Source of the DNA: Ruminococcaceae bacterium UBA7147
GTDB lineage: Bacteria; Bacillota; Clostridia; Oscillospirales; Acutalibacteraceae
DNA length: 12,001 bases
Assembly (NCBI GenBank): GCA_002491825.1
Contig: DKWR01000016.1
Location: 1-12,001, forward strand
Reading direction: 5' to 3'
The notes under the pieces are model-generated. The model was not told where the DNA came from. It did no database searches and saw only the letters and a list, made by a program, of their open reading frames with translations. Position 1 is the stretch's first letter; every line of letters begins with the position of its first letter. This document shows, one piece after another, positions 1-6,789 of the stretch. The translations under genes and the position numbers were made by a program.

Positions 1-231
1 GGGAACTTAACTTTTGAATTATTCCAACCTATCCACTCGACCACAACTCCACATTCCACACTCCAAACTCAACACTAAACTATAGTTTATATTTAAATCG
101 GGAAAAATATTTTGTTTTAAAATCGGCTTTTCAAGCTTTGCCAAGTTTATGATGTAAACAAAAAAGTAAACACATTAATTTAATCGCCCTGAATGCGCAT
201 AAAATCAGCAGTTTTGCGCAAACAAATGTTG
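1..231. other. Intergenic region, no gene seen
   Basis: This AT-rich spacer lies upstream of the HAD phosphatase promoter. Positions 31-80, read on the minus strand, hold imperfect repeats of GGAGTGTGGAATGTGGAG followed by GGTCGAG. These resemble the repeat at 6583-6630. I see no credible gene. A short minus-strand open frame at 131-313 lacks a ribosome binding site and has a cysteine- and leucine-rich composition that looks like chance translation. Confidence 0.6.
31..80 (-). repeat. Partial copy of dispersed modular repeat
   Basis: Read on the minus strand, this stretch is a run of 7-9 nt imperfect units of the form GTGGAGT/GTGGAAT followed by GGTCGAGTGG. The same order (heptad-like units, then GGTCG) occurs at 6583-6630 and 11761-11797 on the plus strand. 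The 37-nt module that follows in those copies is not recognisable here. Confidence 0.45.
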
Positions 232-260
232 TTGCATTTTCACGTTTCTTATGATATAGT
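232..260 (+). promoter_or_regulatory. Probable sigma-A promoter of HAD phosphatase gene
   Basis: A -35 box TTGCAT (232-237) and a -10 box TATAGT (255-260) are separated by 17 bp. This predicts a start near 267 and a leader of about 65 nt. The leader contains the 10-bp perfect palindrome TTGTGCACAA (298-307), which could be an operator half-site or chance. The -35 sequence matches that of the second amylase promoter. Confidence 0.6.
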
Positions 261-331
261 TGAGGATGGAAGTTTTGGAGTAAGCAAAATGTGCATATTG
301 TGCACAAACACAAGCATTATAGGTGAATTTT

Positions 332-1141
332 ATGGATTACAAGTTGATAGCGCTTGACATTGACGGGACGCTGACAAATTCCAAAAAGGAAATCACGCCC
401 CTCACAAGGTATGCTCTGCTTGAAGCGCAGAAACAGGGCAAAAAAATTATTCTTGCATCGGGACGTCACCCTATCGGAATCTATCCTATAGCCAAGGATT
501 TGCTCCTTGACCGCTACGGCGGGTTTATTATGGCGTTCAACGGCGGAAAAATCATCAATTGCGAAACGGGCGAAACCGTTGTAAGCAAGCTCTTTCCGCT
601 TGAATATCTTGCCGACATCGTCGGTGTGCTCAAGGACTCAAACATCACAATCAACACCTACGACGACAAGCACATTATTTCCGACAACAAGGTAAACGAT
701 TATACCTATGTTGAAAGGGACATCATAAAGGCGGAAATGGTTGTTGTTGACGACTTTGTTTCGGCTGTTAAGTTCAATATCAACAAAATTCTGCTTGCAG
801 GCGAGCCTGACGAGATTGACCGTTATCAGTCGATTTTGTCACGCCGATATGACGGTTTGCTCGACGTTTACAAGAGCGCTCCGTATTTCCTTGAAATTAT
901 GCCGTTCGGCGTTACAAAAGGCTCTATGCTGCCGCTTTTACTGCAAAGAGTCGGCGTAAGGCGAGAGGAGCTTGCGGCGTTCGGAGACCACTACAACGAT
1001 ATGACAATGATAGGCTACGCAGGCTTCGGCGTTGCAATGGGTAACGCTGAACCCGACGTTAAGAAAATTTCCGACTACGTTTGCGAAAGCAATGACGACG
1101 ACGGAATTGCAAAGACATTTGACAGGTATATTTTAAGATAA
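332..1141 (+). CDS. Cof-type HAD-IIB family phosphatase
   Basis: This is a 269-aa cytoplasmic haloacid-dehalogenase-superfamily hydrolase, about the length of E. coli YidA. All four HAD motifs are visible. Motif I is DIDGT with nucleophile Asp9 and acid/base Asp11; motif II is Ser43 in LASGR; motif III is Lys196 in TKGSM; motif IV is GDHYND with Asp219 and Asp223. The large segment between motifs II and III (about residues 80-190) is the type IIB cap that sets substrate choice. Family members typically dephosphorylate sugar phosphates, flavin or other small metabolites with Mg2+, but the substrate cannot be read from the sequence. The ATG at 332 is preferred over the in-frame GTG at 323 because AGGTG at 321-325 then serves as the ribosome binding site. 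The gene appears monocistronic. Confidence 0.93.
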   Translation: MDYKLIALDIDGTLTNSKKEITPLTRYALLEAQKQGKKIILASGRHPIGIYPIAKDLLLDRYGGFIMAFNGGKIINCETGETVVSKLFPLEYLADIVGVLKDSNITINTYDDKHIISDNKVNDYTYVERDIIKAEMVVVDDFVSAVKFNINKILLAGEPDEIDRYQSILSRRYDGLLDVYKSAPYFLEIMPFGVTKGSMLPLLLQRVGVRREELAAFGDHYNDMTMIGYAGFGVAMGNAEPDVKKISDYVCESNDDDGIAKTFDRYILR

Positions 1142-1142
1142 T

Positions 1143-1163
1143 CTGATTATCCATTTTAATCAG
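1143..1163 (+). terminator. Possible weak terminator after HAD gene
   Basis: Directly after the stop codon, CTGATTA (1143-1149) pairs with TAATCAG (1157-1163) around a 7-nt loop. The stem is short and AT-rich, and the run of T that follows is broken, so termination may be partial. The stronger hairpin at 1262-1308 could back it up. Confidence 0.35.
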
Positions 1164-1260
1164 CCTTGAATTTTGACTTATTTAATAATATAAAAGTGTT
1201 GGTATTATAGCAACGTTGACGTAGGGGCGGATTTGCATACTATAAAATATGACAATAATA

Positions 1261-1289
1261 TTGCACGCTTTTTCCTCGATTTTTATAAT
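1261..1289 (+). promoter_or_regulatory. Sigma-A promoter of amylase gene 1
   Basis: TTGCAC (1261-1266) and a perfect TATAAT (1284-1289) are 17 bp apart, close to the housekeeping consensus. The predicted transcription start is near 1296. The same arrangement is kept in copy 2 at 4090-4118. A second, weaker conserved pair, TTGGAA (1293-1298) and TATTAT (1317-1322) with an 18-bp gap, lies just downstream and cannot be excluded as an additional promoter. Confidence 0.7.
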
Positions 1290-1308
1290 ATTTTGGAAAA
1301 AACGTGCA
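1262..1308 (+). promoter_or_regulatory. Inverted repeat bracketing amylase promoter 1
   Basis: The left arm TGCACGCTTTTTCC (1262-1275) pairs with the right arm GGAAAAAACGTGCA (1295-1308) in 13 of 14 positions across a 19-nt loop. Five T follow (1309-1313). As DNA, the left arm overlaps the -35 box and the right arm covers the predicted start site, so it could be a split operator. As RNA, it would be a terminator-like hairpin for transcripts arriving from upstream. Its counterpart in copy 2 is at 4092-4136. Confidence 0.55.
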
Positions 1309-1447
1309 TTTTTGTGTATTATATCTAAATAATCGTGTAAATTTTTGGAAGGTACACAAAATATATAATTCTAAAAAAGAAATATATGTTTTTATTACTA
1401 CTTTATAATATACAATGTATAATTATCTGTCATTAGGAGGAAAATCT

Positions 1448-3703
1448 ATGGCAAAATTTAAAAAAATACTTGCTTTGATTTTGGCAGTTTGTGTTGTATG
1501 CACTGTCGCAGTTATCTCAACAAGTGCAGCTACGGTTGACGGCGACAGCAACACGGCAGCGTCAAGCAGCATCAAGGTGCATTATTACTGCGAGGACGGC
1601 GCACCTACAATCTATTATTGGAACAGCCTTCCGCAGAATATTTCAACCGATTATCCGGGTAAAGCTATGACCAAAGAGGGCAACAACTACTACGGATACA
1701 CATTCAACAATGTAACTAAAATCAATATGCTTTTTGTTACAAACGGCGAACAGTCCAAGGAGCTGACAAGAAACACAGGTGAGTGGTGGTACAGAAACGG
1801 CAGATGGCATGACCGTGAGCCGGGTCAGACAGACGACTGGACAAGAACCGACTTGCGTGAGGATTCAATCTACTTTGTAATCACAACACGTTTCTATGAC
1901 GGCGACACAGGCAACAACGTTCATTGCTGGGACGACGGTACAGCCAACAACCCCGACTCCGACCCCGCTTGGCGTGGTGACTTCCAGGGACTTATCGATA
2001 AGCTCGACTACATCAAGGCTCTCGGCTTCTCGGCAATCTGGATTACTCCCGTTGTAACAAACGCTTCGGGCTATGACTATCACGGCTACCACGCAATGGA
2101 CTTCTCAACAGTTGACGTCCGTTACGAGAGCGAAGGCGCAACATATCAGGACCTTATCTATGCTGCACACGATAAGGGTATGAAGATTGTTCAGGACGTT
2201 GTTATTAACCACGCAGGTAACTTCGGCGAGGCAACACTTGCTCCTATGTTTGAAAAGGTATATGACTCGGTTCAGGATCTTGCTTCAATTGACAGTATGA
2301 AGATTATTCCCGACTCTGACCTTGCAAAGACCTTCCCGGAATATGACAGCCTTAAGCCCGGTTATCAGTACCAGGCAAGACTTAACATAATGAAAGATAC
2401 TAAGGAAATGGACAGCGGCAGTCATGATACTGAAAACTATTTCCATCATTACAAGGATTTAAGCTGGGAAAGCCCGTCTGTTCAGACAGGTCAGATTGCC
2501 GGCGACTGCGTTGATATCAACACAGAGAATCCCAAGGTAGCAGAGTATCTTAACAATGTTTACAACAGCTACATTGATATGGGCGTTGACGCATTTAGAA
2601 TGGATACCGAAAAGCACGTTTCAAGACTTACACTTAACCAGTTCTACTTCCCGTCATGGCTTAAGACAGGCGGCGATAACTTCTACGTATTCGGTGAGGT
2701 TTGCACACGTGTAAGCGAATTCTGGAACAAGGGCAACGCTTCAATTTCAGCTCCGTTCTATACATGGGCTGAAACAGGCAGCCTTAAATTAGGCGACGAC
2801 CCGATTGGTAATGTTGACATTACTGTTCAGCACTACAATGCTAATAACAATACAACACAGCAGCCTACTTCGGATAACGTATACCTTAATGGTATTACAT
2901 ATCACACACCCGACTACAGCAAGGCAAACGGCACAGGCGTTATTGACTTCCCGATGCACTGGAACTTCGGCAACGCACGCAATGCTTATCGCCGTGCTCT
3001 TGAAGAGGATCCGTACTACAACGATTCAACATGGAATGTAACTTATGTTGACTCACACGACTACGGCCCCGATATGGACTGCCGTTACACAGGCTCAACA
3101 CAGGCTTGGGCTGAGAACCTCGACCTGATGTTTGCTTTCCGTGGTATTCCTTGTCTTTACTACGGCAGTGAGCTTCAGTTCCAGGCAGGCGTTCCTATGG
3201 ACGTTGGTCCTAACGCACCCCTCTCAACAACAGGACGTGCTTACTTCGGTGACAACATCGAGGGTAACGTAACTGCTACAGGCTTTGGTACATATGAGAA
3301 TGCAACAGGCGCAGTTGCAACCACACTCAACGCACCGCTTGCTGTTCATCTCCAGCAGCTCAACCAGATAAGAAGAGCTGTTCCAGCACTCCAGAAGGGA
3401 CAGTACACAACTGACAGCAACTACGTTTCAAGCGACAAAATGGCATTCATCCGCCGTTACACTAACACAAGCGAAGGCGTAGACAGCCTCGCATGCGTTG
3501 CGATTTCAGGCGGCGCAACATTCAAGAACATCCCCAACGGCAAGTACATTGACGCCGTAACAGGTGACGTTCAGAATGTTACAAACGGCACACTCACAGT
3601 TCCGTCAATCGGTACTGCAAATATGAGAGTATATGTATGCTGTGCAACAGGATTTACCGGAATCGACGGTCAAATCGGCACAAATGGCACATACCTCAAG
3701 TAA
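1448..3703 (+). CDS. Secreted alpha-amylase family (GH13) enzyme with CBM26-like module, copy 1
   Basis: This 751-aa exported glycoside hydrolase probably cleaves alpha-1,4-glucosidic bonds in starch-like glucans. Residues 1-28 form a signal peptide (MAKFKK, hydrophobic core, cleavage near STSA/A). Residues 42-121 resemble the CBM26 starch-binding module, with a YYWN motif and Trp/Tyr pairs in GEWWYRNGRW. The GH13 barrel starts near residue 139. It shows region I DVVINH (250-255), region II with nucleophile Asp386 in FRMDTEKH, region III with acid/base Glu417 in FGEVC, and region IV His537-Asp538 in VDSHD. A beta-sandwich domain C follows. There is no dockerin, LPXTG or SLH domain, so the product is probably released. 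AGGAGG at 1435-1440, 7 nt from the ATG, fixes the start; the in-frame ATG at 1415 would put that site inside the gene. The GH13 subfamily and product pattern are not assigned. Confidence 0.93.
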   Translation: MAKFKKILALILAVCVVCTVAVISTSAATVDGDSNTAASSSIKVHYYCEDGAPTIYYWNSLPQNISTDYPGKAMTKEGNNYYGYTFNNVTKINMLFVTNGEQSKELTRNTGEWWYRNGRWHDREPGQTDDWTRTDLREDSIYFVITTRFYDGDTGNNVHCWDDGTANNPDSDPAWRGDFQGLIDKLDYIKALGFSAIWITPVVTNASGYDYHGYHAMDFSTVDVRYESEGATYQDLIYAAHDKGMKIVQDVVINHAGNFGEATLAPMFEKVYDSVQDLASIDSMKIIPDSDLAKTFPEYDSLKPGYQYQARLNIMKDTKEMDSGSHDTENYFHHYKDLSWESPSVQTGQIAGDCVDINTENPKVAEYLNNVYNSYIDMGVDAFRMDTEKHVSRLTLNQFYFPSWLKTGGDNFYVFGEVCTRVSEFWNKGNASISAPFYTWAETGSLKLGDDPIGNVDITVQHYNANNNTTQQPTSDNVYLNGITYHTPDYSKANGTGVIDFPMHWNFGNARNAYRRALEEDPYYNDSTWNVTYVDSHDYGPDMDCRYTGSTQAWAENLDLMFAFRGIPCLYYGSELQFQAGVPMDVGPNAPLSTTGRAYFGDNIEGNVTATGFGTYENATGAVATTLNAPLAVHLQQLNQIRRAVPALQKGQYTTDSNYVSSDKMAFIRRYTNTSEGVDSLACVAISGGATFKNIPNGKYIDAVTGDVQNVTNGTLTVPSIGTANMRVYVCCATGFTGIDGQIGTNGTYLK

Positions 3704-3728
3704 TTTAAAATTCTGATTTTATAAAAGG

Positions 3729-3761
3729 TCGGACATCGCTAAACCGGTGTCCGATTTTTTT
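3729..3761 (+). terminator. Rho-independent terminator of amylase gene 1
   Basis: TCGGACATCG (3729-3738) pairs with CGGTGTCCGA (3745-3754), including one T-G wobble, around the loop CTAAAC. Seven T follow (3755-3761). It starts 25 nt after the stop codon and is homologous to the terminator at 6544-6580. Confidence 0.92.
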
Positions 3762-3845
3762 AGTCCGCTATATAAGTCGGCTATAAATTATAGCTTGGTA
3801 TCTCGGGAGTCGGACATTTTTCTAAATCTTACGCAAGATGCTACT

Positions 3846-3902
3846 AAACGTCATCTGTTTCGTAGGGCACGCCGTGTCCCTACGTCTGTAAATGAAACGT
3901 TT
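3846..3902. repeat. Nested palindrome with CGTAGGG core
   Basis: The outer arms AAACGT/ACGTTT enclose the inner 7-bp stem CGTAGGG/CCCTACG, which in turn encloses CAC/GTG. The GTAGGG...GTGTCC wording recurs at 11853-11879 (CGTAGGGACACGG...CCGTGTCC), suggesting a family of small dispersed palindromes. Confidence 0.5.
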
Positions 3903-3917
3903 GAGTAAAATTGTAGC

Positions 3918-3937
3918 GAGCGACGCCCTCGTCGCTC
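3918..3937. repeat. 8-bp hairpin, GAGCGACG arms
   Basis: A perfect 8-bp inverted repeat GAGCGACG/CGTCGCTC surrounds a 4-nt loop CCCT. It is GC-rich in an AT-rich spacer and has no adjacent gene. Confidence 0.55.
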
Positions 3938-4019
3938 ACAAAAAACGTTACCAATATATCAACTTAAAATTCGGGCATCCGTTTTTTCAATACTATCCGA
4001 TTTTTCCTCTCGATTTGCC

Positions 4020-4037
4020 TGCGGCGGCTTCGCCGCA
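4020..4037. repeat. 7-bp GC-rich hairpin
   Basis: TGCGGCG and CGCCGCA form a perfect 7-bp stem around GCTT. The flanks TTTGCC and AAAATTA carry no proper terminator tail. It lies about 30 bp before the start of duplication copy 2. Confidence 0.5.
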
Positions 4038-4089
4038 AAATTATCGTTTACCTTACAAAAAGGGATAACTATAAAATATCACAATAATA

Positions 4090-4118
4090 TTGCATGCTTT
4101 TTCCTTGATTTTTATAAT
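4090..4118 (+). promoter_or_regulatory. Sigma-A promoter of amylase gene 2
   Basis: TTGCAT (4090-4095) and a perfect TATAAT (4113-4118) with a 17-bp gap match the architecture of copy 1. The predicted start is near 4125. A second conserved pair, TTGGAG (4122-4127) and TATTAT (4146-4151) with an 18-bp gap, is also present as in copy 1. Confidence 0.7.
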
Positions 4119-4136
4119 GTTTTGGAGAAAGCGTGC
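4092..4136 (+). promoter_or_regulatory. Inverted repeat bracketing amylase promoter 2
   Basis: GCATGCTTTTTCC (4092-4104) pairs with GGAGAAAGCGTGC (4124-4136) over all 13 positions if two G-U pairs are allowed in RNA, and a run of six T follows. Relative to copy 1 both arms have changed, yet pairing is kept. This favours a function at RNA level, although a protein operator remains possible. Confidence 0.55.
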
Positions 4137-4275
4137 TTTTTTGTTTATTATGTCTAAATTTGGGTGTTAATTTTTGGAAGGTGCTCGAAACATATAATTC
4201 TATTAAAGAAATATATATATTTGCTGTTATTTTATAATATATTTGAATAAATATCTGTCGATAGGAGGAAAAACT

Positions 4276-6522
4276 ATGGCAAAATTTAAGAAATTGCTTG
4301 CTTTGGTACTCTCAATCTGTATCATCTGCGCTGTTGGCATTGTGTCCGTATCAGCTGCCAATGCAGATGAAAACGCTGATGTTTCAGCAGCATTTGACGG
4401 TATCAAGGTGCACTACTATTGTGAGGACGGCACTCCGACAATCTATTATTGGAACAGCCTTCCGCAGAATAAGGAAACAAGCTATCCCGGTCCGGCTATG
4501 ACAAGCGAGGGCAATAATTGGTATACTTACACTTTCAACAGTGTTACTAAAATCAATATGCTTTTCGTAGTCAACGGCGAGCAGTCACCGGAACTTACAC
4601 GTAAATCTGCCGGTGAATATTGGTACAAGGGTAATAGATGGTATAACTCAAACCCTGGCGAACTTGACTCTCCCGAGCGTGTAGATTTCCGTGAGAACAG
4701 TATCTACTTTATTATCACGACACGTTTCTATGACGGTGACACAGGCAACAACGTTCACTGCTGGGATGACAGACAGGCAAATAATCCCGACAGCGACCCT
4801 GCTTGGCGAGGCGACTTTAAGGGACTTATAGAAAAACTTGACTATATCAAGGCTCTTGGCTTTACTGCTGTTTGGATTACCCCTATAGTTGAAAACTGCT
4901 CAGGCTATGACTATCACGGCTATCATGCTTTAGACTTTGCAAAGGTTGACCCACGTTACGAAAGTGACGATACAACATTCCAGGACGTAATCGACGCAGC
5001 CCACGAAAAGGGACTGAAGATTGTACAGGACGTTGTATGGAACCATACAAGTAACTTTGGTGAGGCTTTCCTTGCTCCAATGTTTACAAAGGATTACAGC
5101 AAACTTGAATCTGTTGACTGTTTGCAGAAAATTCCTGATTCTTTACTTACAAAGATTGCTCCTGACTATGACACTCTGCTTCCCGGATATCAGTTCCAAG
5201 CAAGACTTAGTGTTATGAAAGAGGACGCTAACGATACAAATAATTACTACCACCACGAAAAGAGTCTTGGTTGGGGTCAGTCAACAGAGCAGACAGGCCA
5301 AATGGCAGGTGACTGTGTAGATATTAACACGGAAAATCCAATTGTCGCTAAGTATTTGACAGACACATTCAGAGAATATGTTGATATGGGTGTTGACTAT
5401 TTCCGTCTTGATACAGAAAAGCACATTAACCGTTGGACATTGAACCAGGCTTACTTCCCTAAGTTCTCGGATGTTGAAAACTTCTGGATTTTCGGTGAGG
5501 TTTGTGCAAGATATCACGGAGCTTACAATGAGGGCGGTTCTTCCGACTCTTGCTTCTTCTACACTTGGAAAGAATTAGACAGCCCATATGCTTCTGCAAG
5601 CAGCTGGACTGACAGTTGGAGCACTAACCTTTCAACTTCTACAGGTCACTACGATGCATACAGCAACAGAAACTTTAATCAGAAGAGTAACAATGCTTAC
5701 CTAGACGGCATTACATACCATACTCCTGACCACAGCAAGTCAAACGGTACTTCCGTAATCGACTTCCCAATGCACTGGGCGTTTAAGGATGCTAACAGCG
5801 CTTTCACTGCAGCCAAAAGTGAGGATGACTTATACAACGACTCAACATATGTTGTAACATACGTTGACTCCCACGACTACGGTCCTGATAATATGGAGAA
5901 AACACGTTACAGTTGCGGACCGCAGGCTTGGGCAGAAAATATGAACCTAATGTTTACATTCCGTGGCGTTCCTTGTATCTACTACGGTACAGAGGTTGAA
6001 TTTGCAAAGGGTAATGTTATTGACGTAGGTCCTAACGCTCCTCTTGCTGAAACAGGCCGTGCTTACTTTGGCGACTATATGGAGGGTAGCGTAACTGCTA
6101 CCGATTACGGTGAATATACCGCAAGCGGTAAGGTTGCAGAAACTCTGAATGCACCTCTGTCAGTTCACCTAAGACAGCTTAACCTTATCCGTCAGGCTGT
6201 TCCGGCTTTACAGAAAGGTCAGTACACAGTTGACAGCAACTACGTTTCAAGCGACAAAATGGCATATGTACGTCGCTATACTAACACAAGCGAAGGCGTA
6301 GACAGCCTTGCATGTGTTGCAATTTCAGGCGGTGCAACATTCAAGAACCTCCCCAACGGCAAGTACATTGACGCCGTAACAGGTGACGTTCAGAATGTTA
6401 CAAACGGCACACTCACAGTTCCGTCAATCGGTACTGCAAATATGAGAGTATATGTATGCTGTGCAACAGGATTTACCGGAATCGACGGTCAGATCGGCAC
6501 AAACGGCGCATACCTCAAGTAA
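4276..6522 (+). CDS. Secreted alpha-amylase family (GH13) enzyme with CBM26-like module, copy 2
   Basis: This 748-aa paralogue of the preceding gene has the same plan: signal peptide (residues 1-28, cleavage near SVSA/A), CBM26-like starch-binding module (about 43-123), GH13 catalytic barrel and domain C. Region I is DVVWNH (252-257), the nucleophile is Asp379 in FRLDTEKH, the acid/base is Glu408 in FGEVC, and region IV holds His533-Asp534 in VDSHD, so it should be active. It differs most from copy 1 between regions III and IV (about residues 411-477), near the substrate cleft. AGGAGG at 4263-4268, 7 nt before the ATG, sets the start; the in-frame TTG at 4243 is not used. It has its own promoter and terminator. 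The role is probably extracellular starch breakdown with a specificity that may differ from copy 1. Confidence 0.93.
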   Translation: MAKFKKLLALVLSICIICAVGIVSVSAANADENADVSAAFDGIKVHYYCEDGTPTIYYWNSLPQNKETSYPGPAMTSEGNNWYTYTFNSVTKINMLFVVNGEQSPELTRKSAGEYWYKGNRWYNSNPGELDSPERVDFRENSIYFIITTRFYDGDTGNNVHCWDDRQANNPDSDPAWRGDFKGLIEKLDYIKALGFTAVWITPIVENCSGYDYHGYHALDFAKVDPRYESDDTTFQDVIDAAHEKGLKIVQDVVWNHTSNFGEAFLAPMFTKDYSKLESVDCLQKIPDSLLTKIAPDYDTLLPGYQFQARLSVMKEDANDTNNYYHHEKSLGWGQSTEQTGQMAGDCVDINTENPIVAKYLTDTFREYVDMGVDYFRLDTEKHINRWTLNQAYFPKFSDVENFWIFGEVCARYHGAYNEGGSSDSCFFYTWKELDSPYASASSWTDSWSTNLSTSTGHYDAYSNRNFNQKSNNAYLDGITYHTPDHSKSNGTSVIDFPMHWAFKDANSAFTAAKSEDDLYNDSTYVVTYVDSHDYGPDNMEKTRYSCGPQAWAENMNLMFTFRGVPCIYYGTEVEFAKGNVIDVGPNAPLAETGRAYFGDYMEGSVTATDYGEYTASGKVAETLNAPLSVHLRQLNLIRQAVPALQKGQYTVDSNYVSSDKMAYVRRYTNTSEGVDSLACVAISGGATFKNLPNGKYIDAVTGDVQNVTNGTLTVPSIGTANMRVYVCCATGFTGIDGQIGTNGAYLK

Positions 6523-6543
6523 TTTAAAATTCTGATTTCAATA

Positions 6544-6580
6544 AAGGTCGGACATCGCAGAAACGGTGTCCGACCTTTTT
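6544..6580 (+). terminator. Rho-independent terminator of amylase gene 2
   Basis: AAGGTCGGACATCG (6544-6557) pairs with CGGTGTCCGACCTT (6564-6577) with one T-G wobble around a 6-nt loop, followed by T through 6580. It is longer and more stable than the copy 1 terminator. The stop-proximal TAATTTAAAATTCTGATTT is the same in both copies. Confidence 0.93.
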
Positions 6581-6582
6581 AG

Positions 6583-6678
6583 TAGTGTGGAGTTAGGAGT
6601 GTGGAGTTAAGGGTCGGTCGAGTGCCTCGACTCGCAGATTCCCGAATTTGTAAGAATGCGTGTTGTTTGGAAATGTTT
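6583..6678 (+). repeat. Copy of dispersed modular repeat
   Basis: Imperfect units AGTGTGGAGTT (6583-6610) are followed by a GGTCG segment with GTCGAG/CTCGAC pairing. Then comes a 37-nt module (6642-6678) beginning CCGAATTTGTAA and containing CGTGTTGTTTGGAAAT. The module matches 11805-11841 with four mismatches. The weak open frame across it has no convincing start and is not called. Confidence 0.6.
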
Positions 6679-6789
6679 GTTTTTCGGATTTACGTTGATA
6701 TTTCGGCAACGTTTCGGGACGGCTTCCCAGACGTCCCTATGTATAATTTGCATTACAATTTATACGTTCAGAATACGCCGCTACAGTAT

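Larger units (their letters stand above)
1239..3761 (+). repeat. Tandem duplication unit, copy 1 (promoter, amylase gene, terminator)
   Basis: From ACTATAAAATAT at 1239 through the terminator T-run at 3761, this segment aligns along its length with 4068-6580. Promoter, leader, ribosome binding site, coding sequence, 3' untranslated region and terminator are all shared, with few gaps in the non-coding parts. The sequences before 1239 and after 3761 do not match those flanking copy 2. The whole transcription unit of about 2.5 kb was therefore duplicated head-to-tail and has since diverged unevenly. Confidence 0.85.
3762..4067. other. Spacer between the two amylase units, hairpin cluster, no gene
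   Basis: No coding frame with a ribosome binding site is seen here. Three separate palindromes are present. CGTAGGG (3861-3867) pairs with CCCTACG (3878-3884), nested inside AAACGT/ACGTTT (3846-3851 and 3897-3902). GAGCGACG (3918-3925) pairs with CGTCGCTC (3930-3937). TGCGGCG (4020-4026) pairs with CGCCGCA (4031-4037). None has a good T-run on the plus strand. They look like unrelated dispersed intergenic repeats rather than terminators. Confidence 0.6.
4068..6580 (+). repeat. Tandem duplication unit, copy 2 (promoter, amylase gene, terminator)
   Basis: This matches 1239-3761 throughout, with an offset of 2829 nt in the promoter, 2828 nt at the start codon and 2819 nt near the 3' end. The small offset changes reflect short in-frame insertions or deletions. 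The last part of the coding sequence is almost identical to copy 1, while upstream parts differ at many synonymous sites. Confidence 0.85.

Noticed and set aside
131..313. 60-aa open frame on the minus strand upstream of the HAD gene
   Set aside because: It has no ribosome binding site, its composition looks like chance translation of AT-rich DNA, and it overlaps the likely HAD promoter and leader.
1415..1447. Upstream in-frame start (ATG) for amylase 1, and the matching TTG at 4243 for amylase 2
   Set aside because: The extra 11 codons contain the AGGAGG ribosome binding site itself, and a classic signal peptide begins at the downstream ATG. Similarity of the extra residues between copies simply reflects duplicated DNA.
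3961..4010. Possible decayed third terminator or amylase unit remnant (TTAAAATTC, then TCCGATTTTT)
   Set aside because: The matches to the real 3' regions are short and separated, and no coding remnant is attached, so chance in AT-rich DNA is as likely.
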